From an uncultured Planctomycetia bacterium (GTDB lineage: Bacteria > Planctomycetota > Phycisphaerae > FEN-1346 > JAACEH01), in the NCBI GenBank assembly GCA_903929765.1, contig CAIYVX010000083.1, positions 27,435-91,434 on the forward strand: DNA of 64,000 nucleotides, given 5' to 3'. A model generated the notes under the pieces. The model did not search any database and was not told the origin of the DNA. It was given only the letters and a program-made list of their open reading frames with translations. Positions 8,565-17,023 of this stretch are shown here, piece by piece (position 1 is the first letter of the stretch; each line of letters opens with the position of its first letter). The translations under genes and the position numbers were made by a program.

Positions 8565-9647
8565 ATGCACACCGTTGACGTTGCTCTGGGCCAACGCTCC
8601 TACCAGATCCTGGTCGGCTCCGGACTATTGGCCGAGGCCGGCCGCCACATCGCCGCCGTTCTCCCGCCGGGCCGCGCGCTCATTATTACCGACGACAGCG
8701 TCGCCGGAATTTATCTCGACCCCGTGGCCCGCTCGCTCTCCGCCGCCGGCTTCGCCGTTTCCTCCGCCACCGTCCCGGCCGGCGAACAGTCCAAATCTTT
8801 CGACCAACTGGCCCGCCTTTGCGACGAATGCTTTCGCGCGGGCCTGGAGCGCCGCTCCCTCATCGTCGCCCTGGGCGGCGGCGTCATCGGCGACCTGGCC
8901 GGCTTCGTTGCCGCCACGTACCTGCGCGGAATTCCCTTCGTCCAGGCCCCCACCACGCTCCTCGCCCAGGTCGATTCCAGCATCGGCGGCAAGACCGGCA
9001 TCAACCTGCCCGGCGGCAAGAACCTCGTCGGAGCCTTTCACCAGCCCGCCCTCGTCCTGGCCGACGTCGCCGCCCTGGCCACACTCGACGACCGCCAATT
9101 TTCCAGCGGCCTGGCCGAGGTGGTCAAACATGCCATGATCCGCGATGCGGCCCTTTTCGACTTGCTCGAAGCCGATGCCGCCAAACTCCTCTCCCGCGAC
9201 CCGGCGACGCTCGAAAAAATCGTCGCCCGCAACTGTGGCGTCAAGGCCGCCGTCGTCAGCGCCGACGAACGCGAAGAAGGCCTGCGGGCCAGCTTGAACT
9301 ACGGCCACACCGTCGGCCACGCCGTCGAGAGCGTCGCCTCCTACGGCGTTTACACCCACGGCGAAGCCGTCGCCCTCGGCCTGGCCGCCGCCGCCGCAAT
9401 CGCCCGGTCGCGAGGATTTATTGATGACGCGGTCGTGGTGCGGCAAAACAAACTTCTCGAACGTTTTGGCCTGCCGACCAAACTTCGCCGCCCGCTCGAC
9501 ACCGACGCGCTCCTGGAGGCCATGCGGCACGACAAAAAAGTCCTGTCCGGCCGCCTCCGTTTCGTCCTCCCCGTCGCCATCGGCGAAACCCGCCTGGTCG
9601 ACGACGTGACCGACGCCGAACTCCGCGCCGCATTGAGTTGTCTGTAA
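8565..9647 (+). CDS. aroB: 3-dehydroquinate synthase
   Basis: A 360-residue enzyme that cyclises DAHP to 3-dehydroquinate, second step of the shikimate pathway, NAD- and divalent-metal-dependent. Signatures: VPAGEQSKSF (about residue 70), the NAD-binding VALGGGVIGDLAGFVAATYL, the APTTLLAQVDSSIGGKTGIN segment near residue 130, and the metal ligands in GLAEVVKHAMI, NYGHTVGHAVE and THGEAVALGL. Length and motifs are complete. It lies 13 bases upstream of dprA, so the two are probably co-transcribed. The first enzyme of the pathway is encoded at 14676 and pheA at 13358. Confidence 0.96.
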   Translation: MHTVDVALGQRSYQILVGSGLLAEAGRHIAAVLPPGRALIITDDSVAGIYLDPVARSLSAAGFAVSSATVPAGEQSKSFDQLARLCDECFRAGLERRSLIVALGGGVIGDLAGFVAATYLRGIPFVQAPTTLLAQVDSSIGGKTGINLPGGKNLVGAFHQPALVLADVAALATLDDRQFSSGLAEVVKHAMIRDAALFDLLEADAAKLLSRDPATLEKIVARNCGVKAAVVSADEREEGLRASLNYGHTVGHAVESVASYGVYTHGEAVALGLAAAAAIARSRGFIDDAVVVRQNKLLERFGLPTKLRRPLDTDALLEAMRHDKKVLSGRLRFVLPVAIGETRLVDDVTDAELRAALSCL

Positions 9648-9660
9648 CACGGGGAATAAA

Positions 9661-10776
9661 ATGCCCGACGATCTCCGCGACTTTCTCCGCCTCGCCCTGA
9701 CGCCCGGCATCGGCGGCGTCTTTTTCCGTGCCCTCGTGGACCATTTCGGCTCCGCCTCCGCCGCCCTGGCCGCAAACCCCTCCCAGATCGGCGAAGTTCC
9801 CGGCTTCGGCCCCAAACGTGCCGCCGATTTCGTCGCCGCCCGCGCCGCCGTTGAAGTTGAATCCGAAATCAAACGCGCCGCCGAACACAACGTCCGCATC
9901 GTCCCCTTCGGTTCGCCCGACTATCCGATAGCCCTCACTTACCTCGCCGGCCCGCCGCCGGTCCTCTATGTGCGCGGCTCCCTCCTGCCGACCGACGCCC
10001 GGGCCTTCGCCATCGTCGGCTCGCGCCGCTGCAGCCTCTACGGCCAGGAACAGGCCGAACGCTTTGGCGGCGCCCTGGCCCGCGCCGGCTTCACCGTCGT
10101 CAGCGGCCTGGCTCGCGGCATCGACCTCCAAGCCCATCTCGGCGCCCTCCGCGCCGGCGGCCGCACCATCGCCGTTCTGGGCAATGGCCTTTCCTCCATC
10201 TACCCGCCCGAACATGCCGCTCACGCCGAGGCCATCGCCGCCGCCGGGGCCGTCGTCAGCGAATTCCCCATGGACGTCGGCCCGTCACAGGAAAACTTCC
10301 CGCGCCGCAACCGCGTCATCGCCGGCCTCAGCCTCGGCGTCCTCGTGGTCGAAGCCAGCCTCCGCAGCGGCGCCCTCATTACCGCCGGCTTCGCCGCCGA
10401 GCAGGGCAAAGACACCTTCGCCATTCCCGGCCGCATCGACAGCCCCTTCGCCCAAGGCTCCCACCGCCTGATTCAGGACGGGGCCAAGCTGGTCCAATGC
10501 CTCGAAGACATTCTGGAAGAATACGCCGACTTGGGGCTGACCACGCCCGCCGGCGAAGGCCGCGACGTGCCCTCGCCGCTGGCCCAGCCGCTCGACGCCC
10601 AGGAACAAGCCATCCTCGCCGCCCTCGACGGCGACCCCCTCACGGGCGACGAAATCTCCCGCCGCGCCGCCCTCCCCATTTCCGCCGTCGCCGCCAACCT
10701 CACCATTCTCGAACTCAAGCGGCTCGTCCAATCCGTCCCCGGCCAGCGCTACGCCCGCCGCACCAGAGCGAACTGA
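9661..10776 (+). CDS. dprA: DNA processing protein DprA
   Basis: A 371-residue DprA/Smf protein, which binds incoming single-stranded DNA and loads RecA during natural transformation. An N-terminal helix-hairpin-helix-like region (ALTPGIGG, VPGFGPKRA) is followed by the Rossmann-like core: VGSRRCSLYGQEQAERFGG, VVSGLARGIDLQAHLGAL, FPRRNRVIAGLSLGVLVVEA, SGALITAGFAAEQGKD, AIPGRID and QGSHRLIQDGA. The C-terminal about 65 residues form the small winged-helix domain (DGDPLTGDEISRRAALP) found in many DprA proteins. Start ATG 9661 follows GGGGAATAAA. Confidence 0.95.
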   Translation: MPDDLRDFLRLALTPGIGGVFFRALVDHFGSASAALAANPSQIGEVPGFGPKRAADFVAARAAVEVESEIKRAAEHNVRIVPFGSPDYPIALTYLAGPPPVLYVRGSLLPTDARAFAIVGSRRCSLYGQEQAERFGGALARAGFTVVSGLARGIDLQAHLGALRAGGRTIAVLGNGLSSIYPPEHAAHAEAIAAAGAVVSEFPMDVGPSQENFPRRNRVIAGLSLGVLVVEASLRSGALITAGFAAEQGKDTFAIPGRIDSPFAQGSHRLIQDGAKLVQCLEDILEEYADLGLTTPAGEGRDVPSPLAQPLDAQEQAILAALDGDPLTGDEISRRAALPISAVAANLTILELKRLVQSVPGQRYARRTRAN

Positions 10777-10815
10777 AACAATTCTGGCTTTGAATCCCGG
10801 AATCCTGGTGCCACC

Positions 10816-11023
10816 TTCGATCGGGATTTACTGGTCGGCGCGGTGCGTGGCCGTGATGCTCGCGCCGCTCGTGGGCGGGGCGATCTGGATTTTTACCAAC
10901 CTCGCCTACGGCCACGAAATCGCCGATCCGCTCGGCCCCGGCCCGGTGGCGATGCTCCTGGCGTCGAGCCTGTGCGGGATTGTGGGCGTGTGCTATTATT
11001 ATGCCCGGTTCGGGATAGATTAG
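10816..11023 (+). pseudogene. Fragment of an MFS transporter gene (paralogue of 4063-5406)
   Basis: The open segment translates to WSARCVAVMLAPLVGGAIW, then a diverged stretch, then IADPLGPGPVAMLLASSLCG and VCYYYARFGID, ending at TAG 11021-11023. This is the last 65-70 codons of the MFS gene at 4063-5406, on the opposite strand, with high nucleotide similarity and one short deletion. No 5' part, promoter or ribosome site precedes it. It is a remnant of a second, closely related transporter gene or of a duplication. Confidence 0.85.
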
Positions 11024-11116
11024 TTCTGACCCCGACCCCAAAAAGGGCTTGCCAGCCACAGGAGGCGGTGACATAATCATGCGCAACAAGTAGGCCAAAT
11101 AATCCGGTGCGGAAAT

Positions 11117-12385
11117 GTGCCGACGGGTTTGCGGAGTACGGCGAAGAAGATTTTGCCCTGGAAATCCTGGTTTATGTTAATTCTTGGCGCTATCGTCTCG
11201 ATCGTAGTTGGAATGGTCTTGCTGCTCTTTTTGAGTAGATTGATTGGTCGCGTACAGTTCTCGCTGAACACTGCCTTTTGGTGCTCTTTCATTGGCCATA
11301 TCTTTGGAATCATTTGCGGCGCAATTACGGGCTTTTTGTTTGCCTATCATCTGGCCATTGGGATCATCATTACCGTGGCCATTGGATGGGCCTTCATGAC
11401 AGTTTTATTCCAGATTGCAGTTCGCTCTAAAGGGGAGACGCTTCAGCGGTGGAGAGCTGCGGTGCTTTCTGCCGTCGTTATTTTAGGCGATTTTGTTGTA
11501 GCTTCGCCACTCTCTGGCTTGCTCTGTTCAATCAACCAAGCCCCGCAAACCAACGTGGCCTTGACGGAATTTCAACAATATAAAACCAAGGCTGAACAGG
11601 GTGTCATTGATGCTCAATACATGCTTGGCGTCTGCTACTACAAAGGCAAAGGCGTGGAAAAGGACCACGAGGAAGGCGTAAGGTGGTTTTGCAAAGCCGC
11701 CGAGCAGGGCGATGCCGATGCGCAATACATGCTCGGTCGCTGTTACAATGAAGGTGCAGGCGTGGAGAAAAACCCCACGACGGGGGTGAATTGGTGGCGT
11801 AAAGCTGCCGAGCAAGGCCAAGCCGACGCCCAATTCAATCTTGCATACTGCTACCGCAACGGAACAGGTACAGATAAAAACTACACGGAGGCGCTGAATT
11901 GGTTTCGCAAGGCCGCCGAGCACGGCGCAGTCGATGCTCAATACATGGTCGGTGTCTGCTACGCCTACGGTGAAGGCGTAGAGCAGAGTTACCCGGAAAG
12001 CTTGAAGTGGCTACGGAAGGCTGCTGACCAAGGCTATGCCAACGCACAAGCCGTGCTTGGGAGCAGTTATTATAACGGCAAAGGCGTAGAACAGAACTAC
12101 GCCGAAGCCGTGAGATGGTATCGCAAGGCTGCCGAGCAGGGCTACGCCAGTGCCCAGGATGACCTCGGAATCTGCTATGCCAACGGCGATGGCATTGAGA
12201 AAGACTATGTGGAAGCGTATGCATGGTATGATCTAGCCTCCAAAACTAATAAAGAATCGGCGGTGGCTCGGGATCAGATAGAAAAGAAGATGTCACCACA
12301 GCAAGTCCTCGAAGCCCAAAAACGCAGTAAGGAATTTGGAAACAAGATCGAGAACAGGTCGTTAGCCAAGGATGCTATGCCGTGA
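11117..12385 (+). CDS. Sel1-repeat protein with N-terminal membrane region
   Basis: A 422-residue protein. The first 145 residues contain about four hydrophobic segments (for example WFMLILGAIVSIVVGMVLLL and ICGAITGFLFAYHLAIGIII). The rest is seven Sel1-like repeats of 36 residues with the pattern GDADAQYMLGxCYxxGxGVEKD and AVxWYRKAAEQG. Such repeats act as protein-binding scaffolds. The start GTG 11117 is weakly supported (no clear ribosome site); ATG 11174 is an alternative. Codon use is clearly AT-richer than aroB and dprA upstream, which suggests different ancestry. The partner or function is unknown. Confidence 0.78.
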   Translation: MPTGLRSTAKKILPWKSWFMLILGAIVSIVVGMVLLLFLSRLIGRVQFSLNTAFWCSFIGHIFGIICGAITGFLFAYHLAIGIIITVAIGWAFMTVLFQIAVRSKGETLQRWRAAVLSAVVILGDFVVASPLSGLLCSINQAPQTNVALTEFQQYKTKAEQGVIDAQYMLGVCYYKGKGVEKDHEEGVRWFCKAAEQGDADAQYMLGRCYNEGAGVEKNPTTGVNWWRKAAEQGQADAQFNLAYCYRNGTGTDKNYTEALNWFRKAAEHGAVDAQYMVGVCYAYGEGVEQSYPESLKWLRKAADQGYANAQAVLGSSYYNGKGVEQNYAEAVRWYRKAAEQGYASAQDDLGICYANGDGIEKDYVEAYAWYDLASKTNKESAVARDQIEKKMSPQQVLEAQKRSKEFGNKIENRSLAKDAMP

Positions 12386-12436
12386 CGAAATCGGTCCGGC
12401 TGGCGGTCGGAATTCCCTGTACAGAAAGGTTATCCA

Positions 12437-13081
12437 GTGTCGGTAAAGAAAACCAAAGATGACCTTGAATCACTACTTAGCGTAATCCAAGAAGATTGCC
12501 GACGTTGGAATGGGGTGCCGGGCGTCCAGTGGGAATCGCTGACGGATGCAAACCTTGCCTTTCTTCTGCGTAAGATTGAACAGGCTTTCCGGTTCTGGAA
12601 TGGGTATGACCCGAACCGCACATACATTAACAAACTTTTGAGTATCGCGTCCGCTCTTTCGTGCGTGCTACAATCGAAGTCGCGGTCTGATGAGCGATCT
12701 TTCTATATGCAGGCCGCCTTCGAGGCGATATTTCTCCTTGAACAAAAGGTCGGACGTATGGTCAAGCCGGAACAGGCTGAACTTAACAGGCTCTTGGATC
12801 TTGCGAACACGATGGACGGTGTATCCCGAACGGTCCCAGCCGGAACTGCAGCGTGGGAGGCACCGACTACTATCATCCATTCCGGCGGGGGACCTGTCAT
12901 TGTCGATCATGGCGGCGGCACTAATACTGTTACCGCCAAAACGGGCGATTGGACGATTCTGAGTCTCAAGATCAGATTATGGCTCAAGGGACCATTGTTT
13001 GCCGTGCCCAAGTGGCTTTGGATTTTGGGGGCGATTCTTGTGGTCGGGTTTTTGGCGGCATTGGTTAAGCACTTCAGGTGA
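12437..13081 (+). CDS. Hypothetical protein with C-terminal TM anchor
   Basis: A 214-residue protein I do not recognise. It has an N-terminal helical region rich in charged residues (DDLESLLSVIQEDCRRWNG, RKIEQAFRFWNGYD), a Gly-rich stretch near residues 148-163 (HSGGGPVIVDHGGGTN) and one transmembrane segment at the C-terminus (WLWILGAILVVGFLAALVKH). Start GTG 12437 has AAAGG 7 bases upstream. It follows the Sel1 gene by 51 bases and shares its AT-richer composition, so the two probably arrived together. Confidence 0.65.
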   Translation: MSVKKTKDDLESLLSVIQEDCRRWNGVPGVQWESLTDANLAFLLRKIEQAFRFWNGYDPNRTYINKLLSIASALSCVLQSKSRSDERSFYMQAAFEAIFLLEQKVGRMVKPEQAELNRLLDLANTMDGVSRTVPAGTAAWEAPTTIIHSGGGPVIVDHGGGTNTVTAKTGDWTILSLKIRLWLKGPLFAVPKWLWILGAILVVGFLAALVKHFR

Positions 13082-13105
13082 AACGCCGCTACAAAGACAA
13101 AATCG

Positions 13106-13228
13106 TCCCCCAGCAGTGCTGGGGGCTTCCTAAGAAGAAGAAAAAACAACACCCTCACCCTACCCTCTCCCGTCAAGGGAGAGGGGTGAAGAAGCAACAA
13201 CAACAGCCGGACAGGGTAGAACCCTGTC
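13106..13228. repeat. Cluster of dispersed hairpins (families E and A)
   Basis: In the 276-base gap before pheA: 13106-13129 is a 24-base family E hairpin (TCCCCCAGCAGTGCTGGGGG plus CTTC) identical to 17661-17684; 13148-13198 is a family A element near-identical to 3943-3988; 13207-13228 is a small hairpin (GGACAGGGTAGAACCCTGTC). No gene is seen here. Confidence 0.75.
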
Positions 13229-13357
13229 CCTACAACAGCAACAACGGCAGTAGCCGCCGTTCCTGCCTTTTTCTTTGACTTTTCGAGCCTTTTTACTATC
13301 CTGTAGGGTCTTAGATTTCGGTCTTCCCGCGCCTATTGGGCGGCGGAGGGGGCAATA

Positions 13358-14473
13358 TTGGCTGAGGAACTCAATAATCAGGCGAATGCCGAGGCCGAAA
13401 CGGAGAAGCTGCGCCGGCGGATTGACGCGCTGGACCTCCGGCTCGTGGAGTTGATGAACGAGCGGGCCCAGGTGGCCGTGGAAGTCGGGCGGATCAAGCG
13501 GTCGCAGGGCATCACGCAGGTCTACAGCCCGGACCGCGAACACCAGGTGTTGCGGCACGTGGCGGAGGCTAATCACGGGCCGCTGGGCGAGCGGACGCTG
13601 ACGGCCGTTTGGAAAGAGTTGATGAGCGGCAGCCTGGCGCTGGAGCGGCCGCTGAAGATCATATACCTGGGCCCGGACGGCAGTTTCAGCCACGTGGCGG
13701 CGCTGCAGCATTTCGGGGCGTCGGTGGAGTACGTGCCGGTGTCCGACATCGCCAGCGTGTTCGACTGGGTCGAGCGGGAGCACGGGGATTACGGCCTGGT
13801 GCCGATTGAAAATTCGACCGCCGGGAGCATCACCGACACGATGCAGAAGTTTTTGCAGACGACGGTGACGGTTTGTGCGGAACTGGCGATTCCGATTCAC
13901 CAGAACCTGCTCTCGAGCGGCCCGGTGGCCGAGGTGAAGCGGGTTTACTCGAAGCCGCAGGTTTTCGACCAGTGCCGCGTGTGGCTGGCGCGGAACATGC
14001 CGCAGGCGGAACTGATCGAGGTGGGCAGCACGGCGCTGGCGGCGGAGCGGGCGGCGAAGGAGCCGGGCACGGCGGCGATTGCGTCGAAGATGGCGTCGGA
14101 ACTTTATGCGCTGCCGATTGTCTGTCCGGCGATTGAGGACAATCCGGCCAACGTGACGCGGTTTCTGGTGCTGGGCCGGCGCGGCCCGAAGGCCACGGGG
14201 CACGACAAGACGAGCCTCCTCTTCAGCGTGCAGGACCGCAAGGGAGCGCTGGTTGAGGTGCTGGGCGTCTTCGAGGCCAAGGGGCTGAACATGACGCGGA
14301 TCGAGAGCCACCCGTCGCCGACGGGGAAGTGGGAATACTACTTCTTCGTGGACATCGAGGGGCACCGCGACGATGCGGCGGTGCGCGAGGCGCTCGGGGA
14401 GGCCAAGAACCATTGCCGGCGGCTGGAAGTGCTGGGATCGTATCCGCGGGCGGTGATGAGCGAGGAAGGGTAG
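13358..14473 (+). CDS. pheA: Chorismate mutase / prephenate dehydratase (P-protein)
   Basis: A 371-residue bifunctional enzyme of phenylalanine synthesis. Residues about 15-95 are an AroQ-type chorismate mutase (LRRRIDALDLRLVELMNERA ... EVGRIK). Residues about 98-275 are the prephenate dehydratase with YLGPDGSFSHVAA, VPIENSTAGSITDTM and the catalytic TRF motif in NVTRFLVLG. Residues about 283-365 are an ACT domain with GALVEVLGVF and MTRIESHPSPTG; the usual ESRP Phe-binding motif reads ESHP here. Feedback inhibition by phenylalanine is therefore likely but not certain. Start TTG 13358 is preceded by GGAGGGGG at 5-6 bases. Confidence 0.95.
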   Translation: MAEELNNQANAEAETEKLRRRIDALDLRLVELMNERAQVAVEVGRIKRSQGITQVYSPDREHQVLRHVAEANHGPLGERTLTAVWKELMSGSLALERPLKIIYLGPDGSFSHVAALQHFGASVEYVPVSDIASVFDWVEREHGDYGLVPIENSTAGSITDTMQKFLQTTVTVCAELAIPIHQNLLSSGPVAEVKRVYSKPQVFDQCRVWLARNMPQAELIEVGSTALAAERAAKEPGTAAIASKMASELYALPIVCPAIEDNPANVTRFLVLGRRGPKATGHDKTSLLFSVQDRKGALVEVLGVFEAKGLNMTRIESHPSPTGKWEYYFFVDIEGHRDDAAVREALGEAKNHCRRLEVLGSYPRAVMSEEG

Positions 14474-14511
14474 AAACAATAACGGCTAGCGGAAGAAGAG
14501 CGTTTTATTAT

Positions 14512-14548
14512 GGCGGCTGCAAACGGCGCAACCGCCCTACATAACGGC
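14512..14548. repeat. 37-base dispersed repeat (copy 1)
   Basis: A 37-base stretch including GGCGGCTGCAAACGGCGCAA that is present as an exact reverse complement at 49726-49762. Both copies lie shortly after a stop codon (pheA here, pyrR there). Confidence 0.75.
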
Positions 14549-14635
14549 GGCGGTGACGAGCGAAGAGAACGGATAGGGTTTAACAGATGAATGGTGTTTC
14601 AAATAAAATGCGAGGGGCGATGCAAAACTCCTCCG

Positions 14636-14674
14636 CCGGCACAGAAGGGCCAACCTCTCCGAAGGGAGAGGCGC
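14636..14674. repeat. Family A element, diverged, providing the ribosome site of the next gene
   Basis: CTCCGCCGGCACAGAAGGGC followed by CCTCTCCGAAGGGAGAGG is a shortened family A element. Its last GGGAGAGG sits 4 bases before the ATG of the DAHP synthase gene and would serve as its Shine-Dalgarno sequence. Confidence 0.6.
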
Positions 14675-14675
14675 C

Positions 14676-15713
14676 ATGGCCAACGGGACCACGCAGGCGA
14701 TGATTATCGTCTTAAAAACTTCGGCCACGGAGCAGCAGGTCGCGGACGTGGTGCGGCGCATCGAAGAGGCCGGGCTGCGGCCGCACCTGAGCCGGGGCGA
14801 GTTCCGGACCATCATCGGGGCCATCGGCGACGAGACGCGGATGCAGCCGGACCGGTTCGTCGGGCTGCCGGGCGTCGACAACGTGACGCCGATCATGAAG
14901 CCGTACAAGCTGGCCTCGCGCGAGTTTCACGCCGCGAACACTTGTATTGAGATCATGGGGCGAAAGGTCGGCGGCACGGCTCTGACGGTGATCGCGGGAC
15001 CGTGTGCGGTGGAGTCGCGGGAACAGCTTTTCGAGACGGCCCGGATCGTGAAAAAGGCCGGGGCGACGATGCTGCGCGGCGGAGCGTACAAGCCGCGCAC
15101 CAGCCCATATTCGTTCCAGGGCCTGGGCAGCGAGGGTCTGCAATATCTGAAGGAAGTGCGCGAGGAGTTCGGCCTGCCGATTGTGACGGAAGTAATGGAC
15201 ACGCGCGACGTGGAGGCGATTGCCGCCGTGGCCGACGTACTCCAGATCGGGGCGCGAAATACGCAGAATTATCGCCTGCTGACCGAGGTGGGCCAGGCCC
15301 GCAAGCCGGTGCTGCTGAAACGCGGGCCGGCGGTCACAGTGAAAGAACTTTTGATGGCGGCCGAGTACATCATGGCCGAGGGCAACCACGACGTGATTCT
15401 GTGCGAGCGCGGCGTGCGGACGTTCGACGATTCGGTGCGGAACATGCCCGATCTGGCCGCCGTGGCGAACCTGAAGATCGAGAGCCACCTGCCGGTGGTC
15501 TTCGATCCGAGCCACGGGACGGGCCGGCGCGACCTGGTGGCCCCGCTCTCCATGGCGGCAGTGGCGGTCGGAGCGGACGGGTTGCTGATCGAGGTCCATC
15601 CGCACCCGGAAGACGCCCTGTCGGACGGGCCGCAGAGTTTGCATCCGGAGGAATTTTACGAGTTGATGACTCGGTTGAAGCCGCTGGCGGAATTGGTCGG
15701 ACGCGGAATGTAA
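14676..15713 (+). CDS. aroF: 3-deoxy-7-phosphoheptulonate (DAHP) synthase
   Basis: A 345-residue type I-beta DAHP synthase, condensing phosphoenolpyruvate and erythrose 4-phosphate at the start of the shikimate pathway. Residues about 9-75 are the N-terminal ferredoxin-like regulatory domain (IIVLKTSATEQQVADVVRRI). The barrel follows with VIAGPCAVES, MLRGGAYKPRTSPYSFQGLG, LQIGARNTQNYRLL, PVLLKRGPAVTVKE and LPVVFDPSHGTGRRDLV. The ATG 14676 has a GGGAGAGG site derived from a repeat; ATG 14700 (MIIVLK) would match the usual N-terminus of the family and is a real alternative. Confidence 0.94.
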   Translation: MANGTTQAMIIVLKTSATEQQVADVVRRIEEAGLRPHLSRGEFRTIIGAIGDETRMQPDRFVGLPGVDNVTPIMKPYKLASREFHAANTCIEIMGRKVGGTALTVIAGPCAVESREQLFETARIVKKAGATMLRGGAYKPRTSPYSFQGLGSEGLQYLKEVREEFGLPIVTEVMDTRDVEAIAAVADVLQIGARNTQNYRLLTEVGQARKPVLLKRGPAVTVKELLMAAEYIMAEGNHDVILCERGVRTFDDSVRNMPDLAAVANLKIESHLPVVFDPSHGTGRRDLVAPLSMAAVAVGADGLLIEVHPHPEDALSDGPQSLHPEEFYELMTRLKPLAELVGRGM

Positions 15714-15722
15714 TAAACGGCA

Positions 15723-15835
15723 GGGTGGCATGGCGGCCGCTGTTTGCCGCCATGAGGTTAGGAGCCAAAACCACTCACCCGGCCTTTTTTCCCCAGGCCC
15801 ACCCTCTCCAAAGGGAGAGGGGTGAAGAGGAGAGA
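15723..15835. repeat. Dispersed palindromes, families B and A
   Basis: Bases 15723-15754 are one of three exact copies of the 32-base family B element (GGGTGGCATGGCGGCCGCTG and 12 more bases). Bases 15773-15835 are a family A element ending in GGGAGAGGGGTGAAGAGG, which lies just before the tpiA start and overlaps its ribosome site region. Confidence 0.8.
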
Positions 15836-15839
15836 TTGA

Positions 15840-16607
15840 ATGCGAAAACCGTATGTGGCGGGCAACTGGAAGATGAACCTGGATCGGGCCGGGGCGGTAA
15901 AGCTGGCCCAGGAAGTGGCGCGGCAGAGCGACGGCCGTGGTGTGGAAGTCGGCGTCGCGCCGCCGTTTGTTTACGTTTCGGCGGTGAGCGAGGCCCTGCG
16001 CGGCACGGGCATTCACGTCGCCGCCCAGAATTGTTATTATGAAGCCTCGGGCGCGTTCACCGGCGAGGTCAGCCCGGGCATGGTTCTCGACGCCGGGGCG
16101 GATTCGGTGATCATCGGCCACAGCGAACGGCGGCACATCTTCGGCGAGACCGACGAGCAGGTCAACAAGAAGGTTCGCTCTGCGCTGGCGGCGGGGCTGA
16201 ATGTCATTCTTTGCATCGGCGAGACGCTCGACGAACGCGAGGCCAACAAGACCGAGAGCGTTTGCGAGCGGCACACCCGCGAGGGTCTCAAGGGCGTCGC
16301 GGCGGAGCAGATGGCCAAGGTCGTCGTGGCCTACGAGCCGGTGTGGGCTATCGGGACCGGGAAGACGGCGACGCCGGGTCAGGCCCAGGAAGTTCACGCT
16401 TTCGTGCGGGGTCTGGTGGCGAAGCTGTACAACAAACAAACGGCCGATGCGCTGCGGATTCAGTACGGCGGCAGCGTCAAGGCCGACAATGCACTGGAGT
16501 TGATGAGCCAGGCGGACATCGACGGAGCCCTCGTGGGCGGCGCCAGTCTGAAGGTCGAACCGTTTCTGGCGATTATTGCGGCGGCACAGAAAGCCAAGGG
16601 ATTGTAA
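15840..16607 (+). CDS. tpiA: Triosephosphate isomerase
   Basis: A 255-residue glycolytic enzyme interconverting dihydroxyacetone phosphate and glyceraldehyde 3-phosphate. Catalytic residues are present: Lys in GNWKMN (residue 11), His in IIGHSERRHIFGE (near 99) and Glu in AYEPVWAIGTGKTATP (near 170), plus the phosphate-binding YGGSVKADN and GALVGGASLK. Start ATG 15840 follows GAGGAGAG. It is 30 bases upstream of secG, a linkage (tpiA/secG) seen in several bacterial phyla. Confidence 0.97.
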   Translation: MRKPYVAGNWKMNLDRAGAVKLAQEVARQSDGRGVEVGVAPPFVYVSAVSEALRGTGIHVAAQNCYYEASGAFTGEVSPGMVLDAGADSVIIGHSERRHIFGETDEQVNKKVRSALAAGLNVILCIGETLDEREANKTESVCERHTREGLKGVAAEQMAKVVVAYEPVWAIGTGKTATPGQAQEVHAFVRGLVAKLYNKQTADALRIQYGGSVKADNALELMSQADIDGALVGGASLKVEPFLAIIAAAQKAKGL

Positions 16608-16637
16608 AATCCCGCAAACCTTAGAGAGAGGTGACTT

Positions 16638-17003
16638 GTGGCCATAGCTCTTCAGATTCTTTTTGTGGTGTGCACAGCGTTGCTGATCCTGCTGATCCTG
16701 ATCCAGAAGGGACGCGGGGCGGGCCTGGCGGGGGCGTTCGGCGGCGGCGGACAAAGCGCTTTCGGCACCAAGACAGCCGACGTGCTGACGAAGATCACCG
16801 CGGGCTTTGCCGCGGCGTTTTTCCTGCTGTCGATCGTCACCGGGATGTACCTGATGCACCAGGTCAGGTCCCAAGGTCAGGCGCCGCAGCAACAGCAGGG
16901 GCCGGCCCGGCCGCAGCCGGACAAGGCTCCGGCGCCAAGCGACCAACCGTCGCCGGCAGTGCCCGCCGGAGAAACGCCCGCCGCAACCCCGACCGGCAAG
17001 TAA
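16638..17003 (+). CDS. secG: Preprotein translocase subunit SecG
   Basis: A 121-residue inner-membrane protein, the small auxiliary subunit of SecYEG. Two hydrophobic segments (residues 3-21, [19 protein letters not shown], and about 52-74) flank the conserved loop [20 protein letters not shown] with the GxGA-x-FGG pattern. After residue 80 there is a Pro/Gln-rich tail of 40 residues not found in E. coli SecG. Start GTG 16638 has AGAGAGAGGTG upstream. It is co-directional with tpiA and pyrE. Confidence 0.92.
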   Translation: MAIALQILFVVCTALLILLILIQKGRGAGLAGAFGGGGQSAFGTKTADVLTKITAGFAAAFFLLSIVTGMYLMHQVRSQGQAPQQQQGPARPQPDKAPAPSDQPSPAVPAGETPAATPTGK

Positions 17004-17023
17004 CTTTTTTACGGAGCGTCATT

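Noticed and set aside
14712..16946. 744-codon open frame on the minus strand
   Set aside because: Antisense to the DAHP synthase, tpiA and secG genes, all clearly real; no ribosome site or domain.
16631..17023. Long N-terminal extension of pyrE
   Set aside because: It overlaps secG in another frame; GTG 17024 with ACGGAG upstream gives the normal PyrE length.
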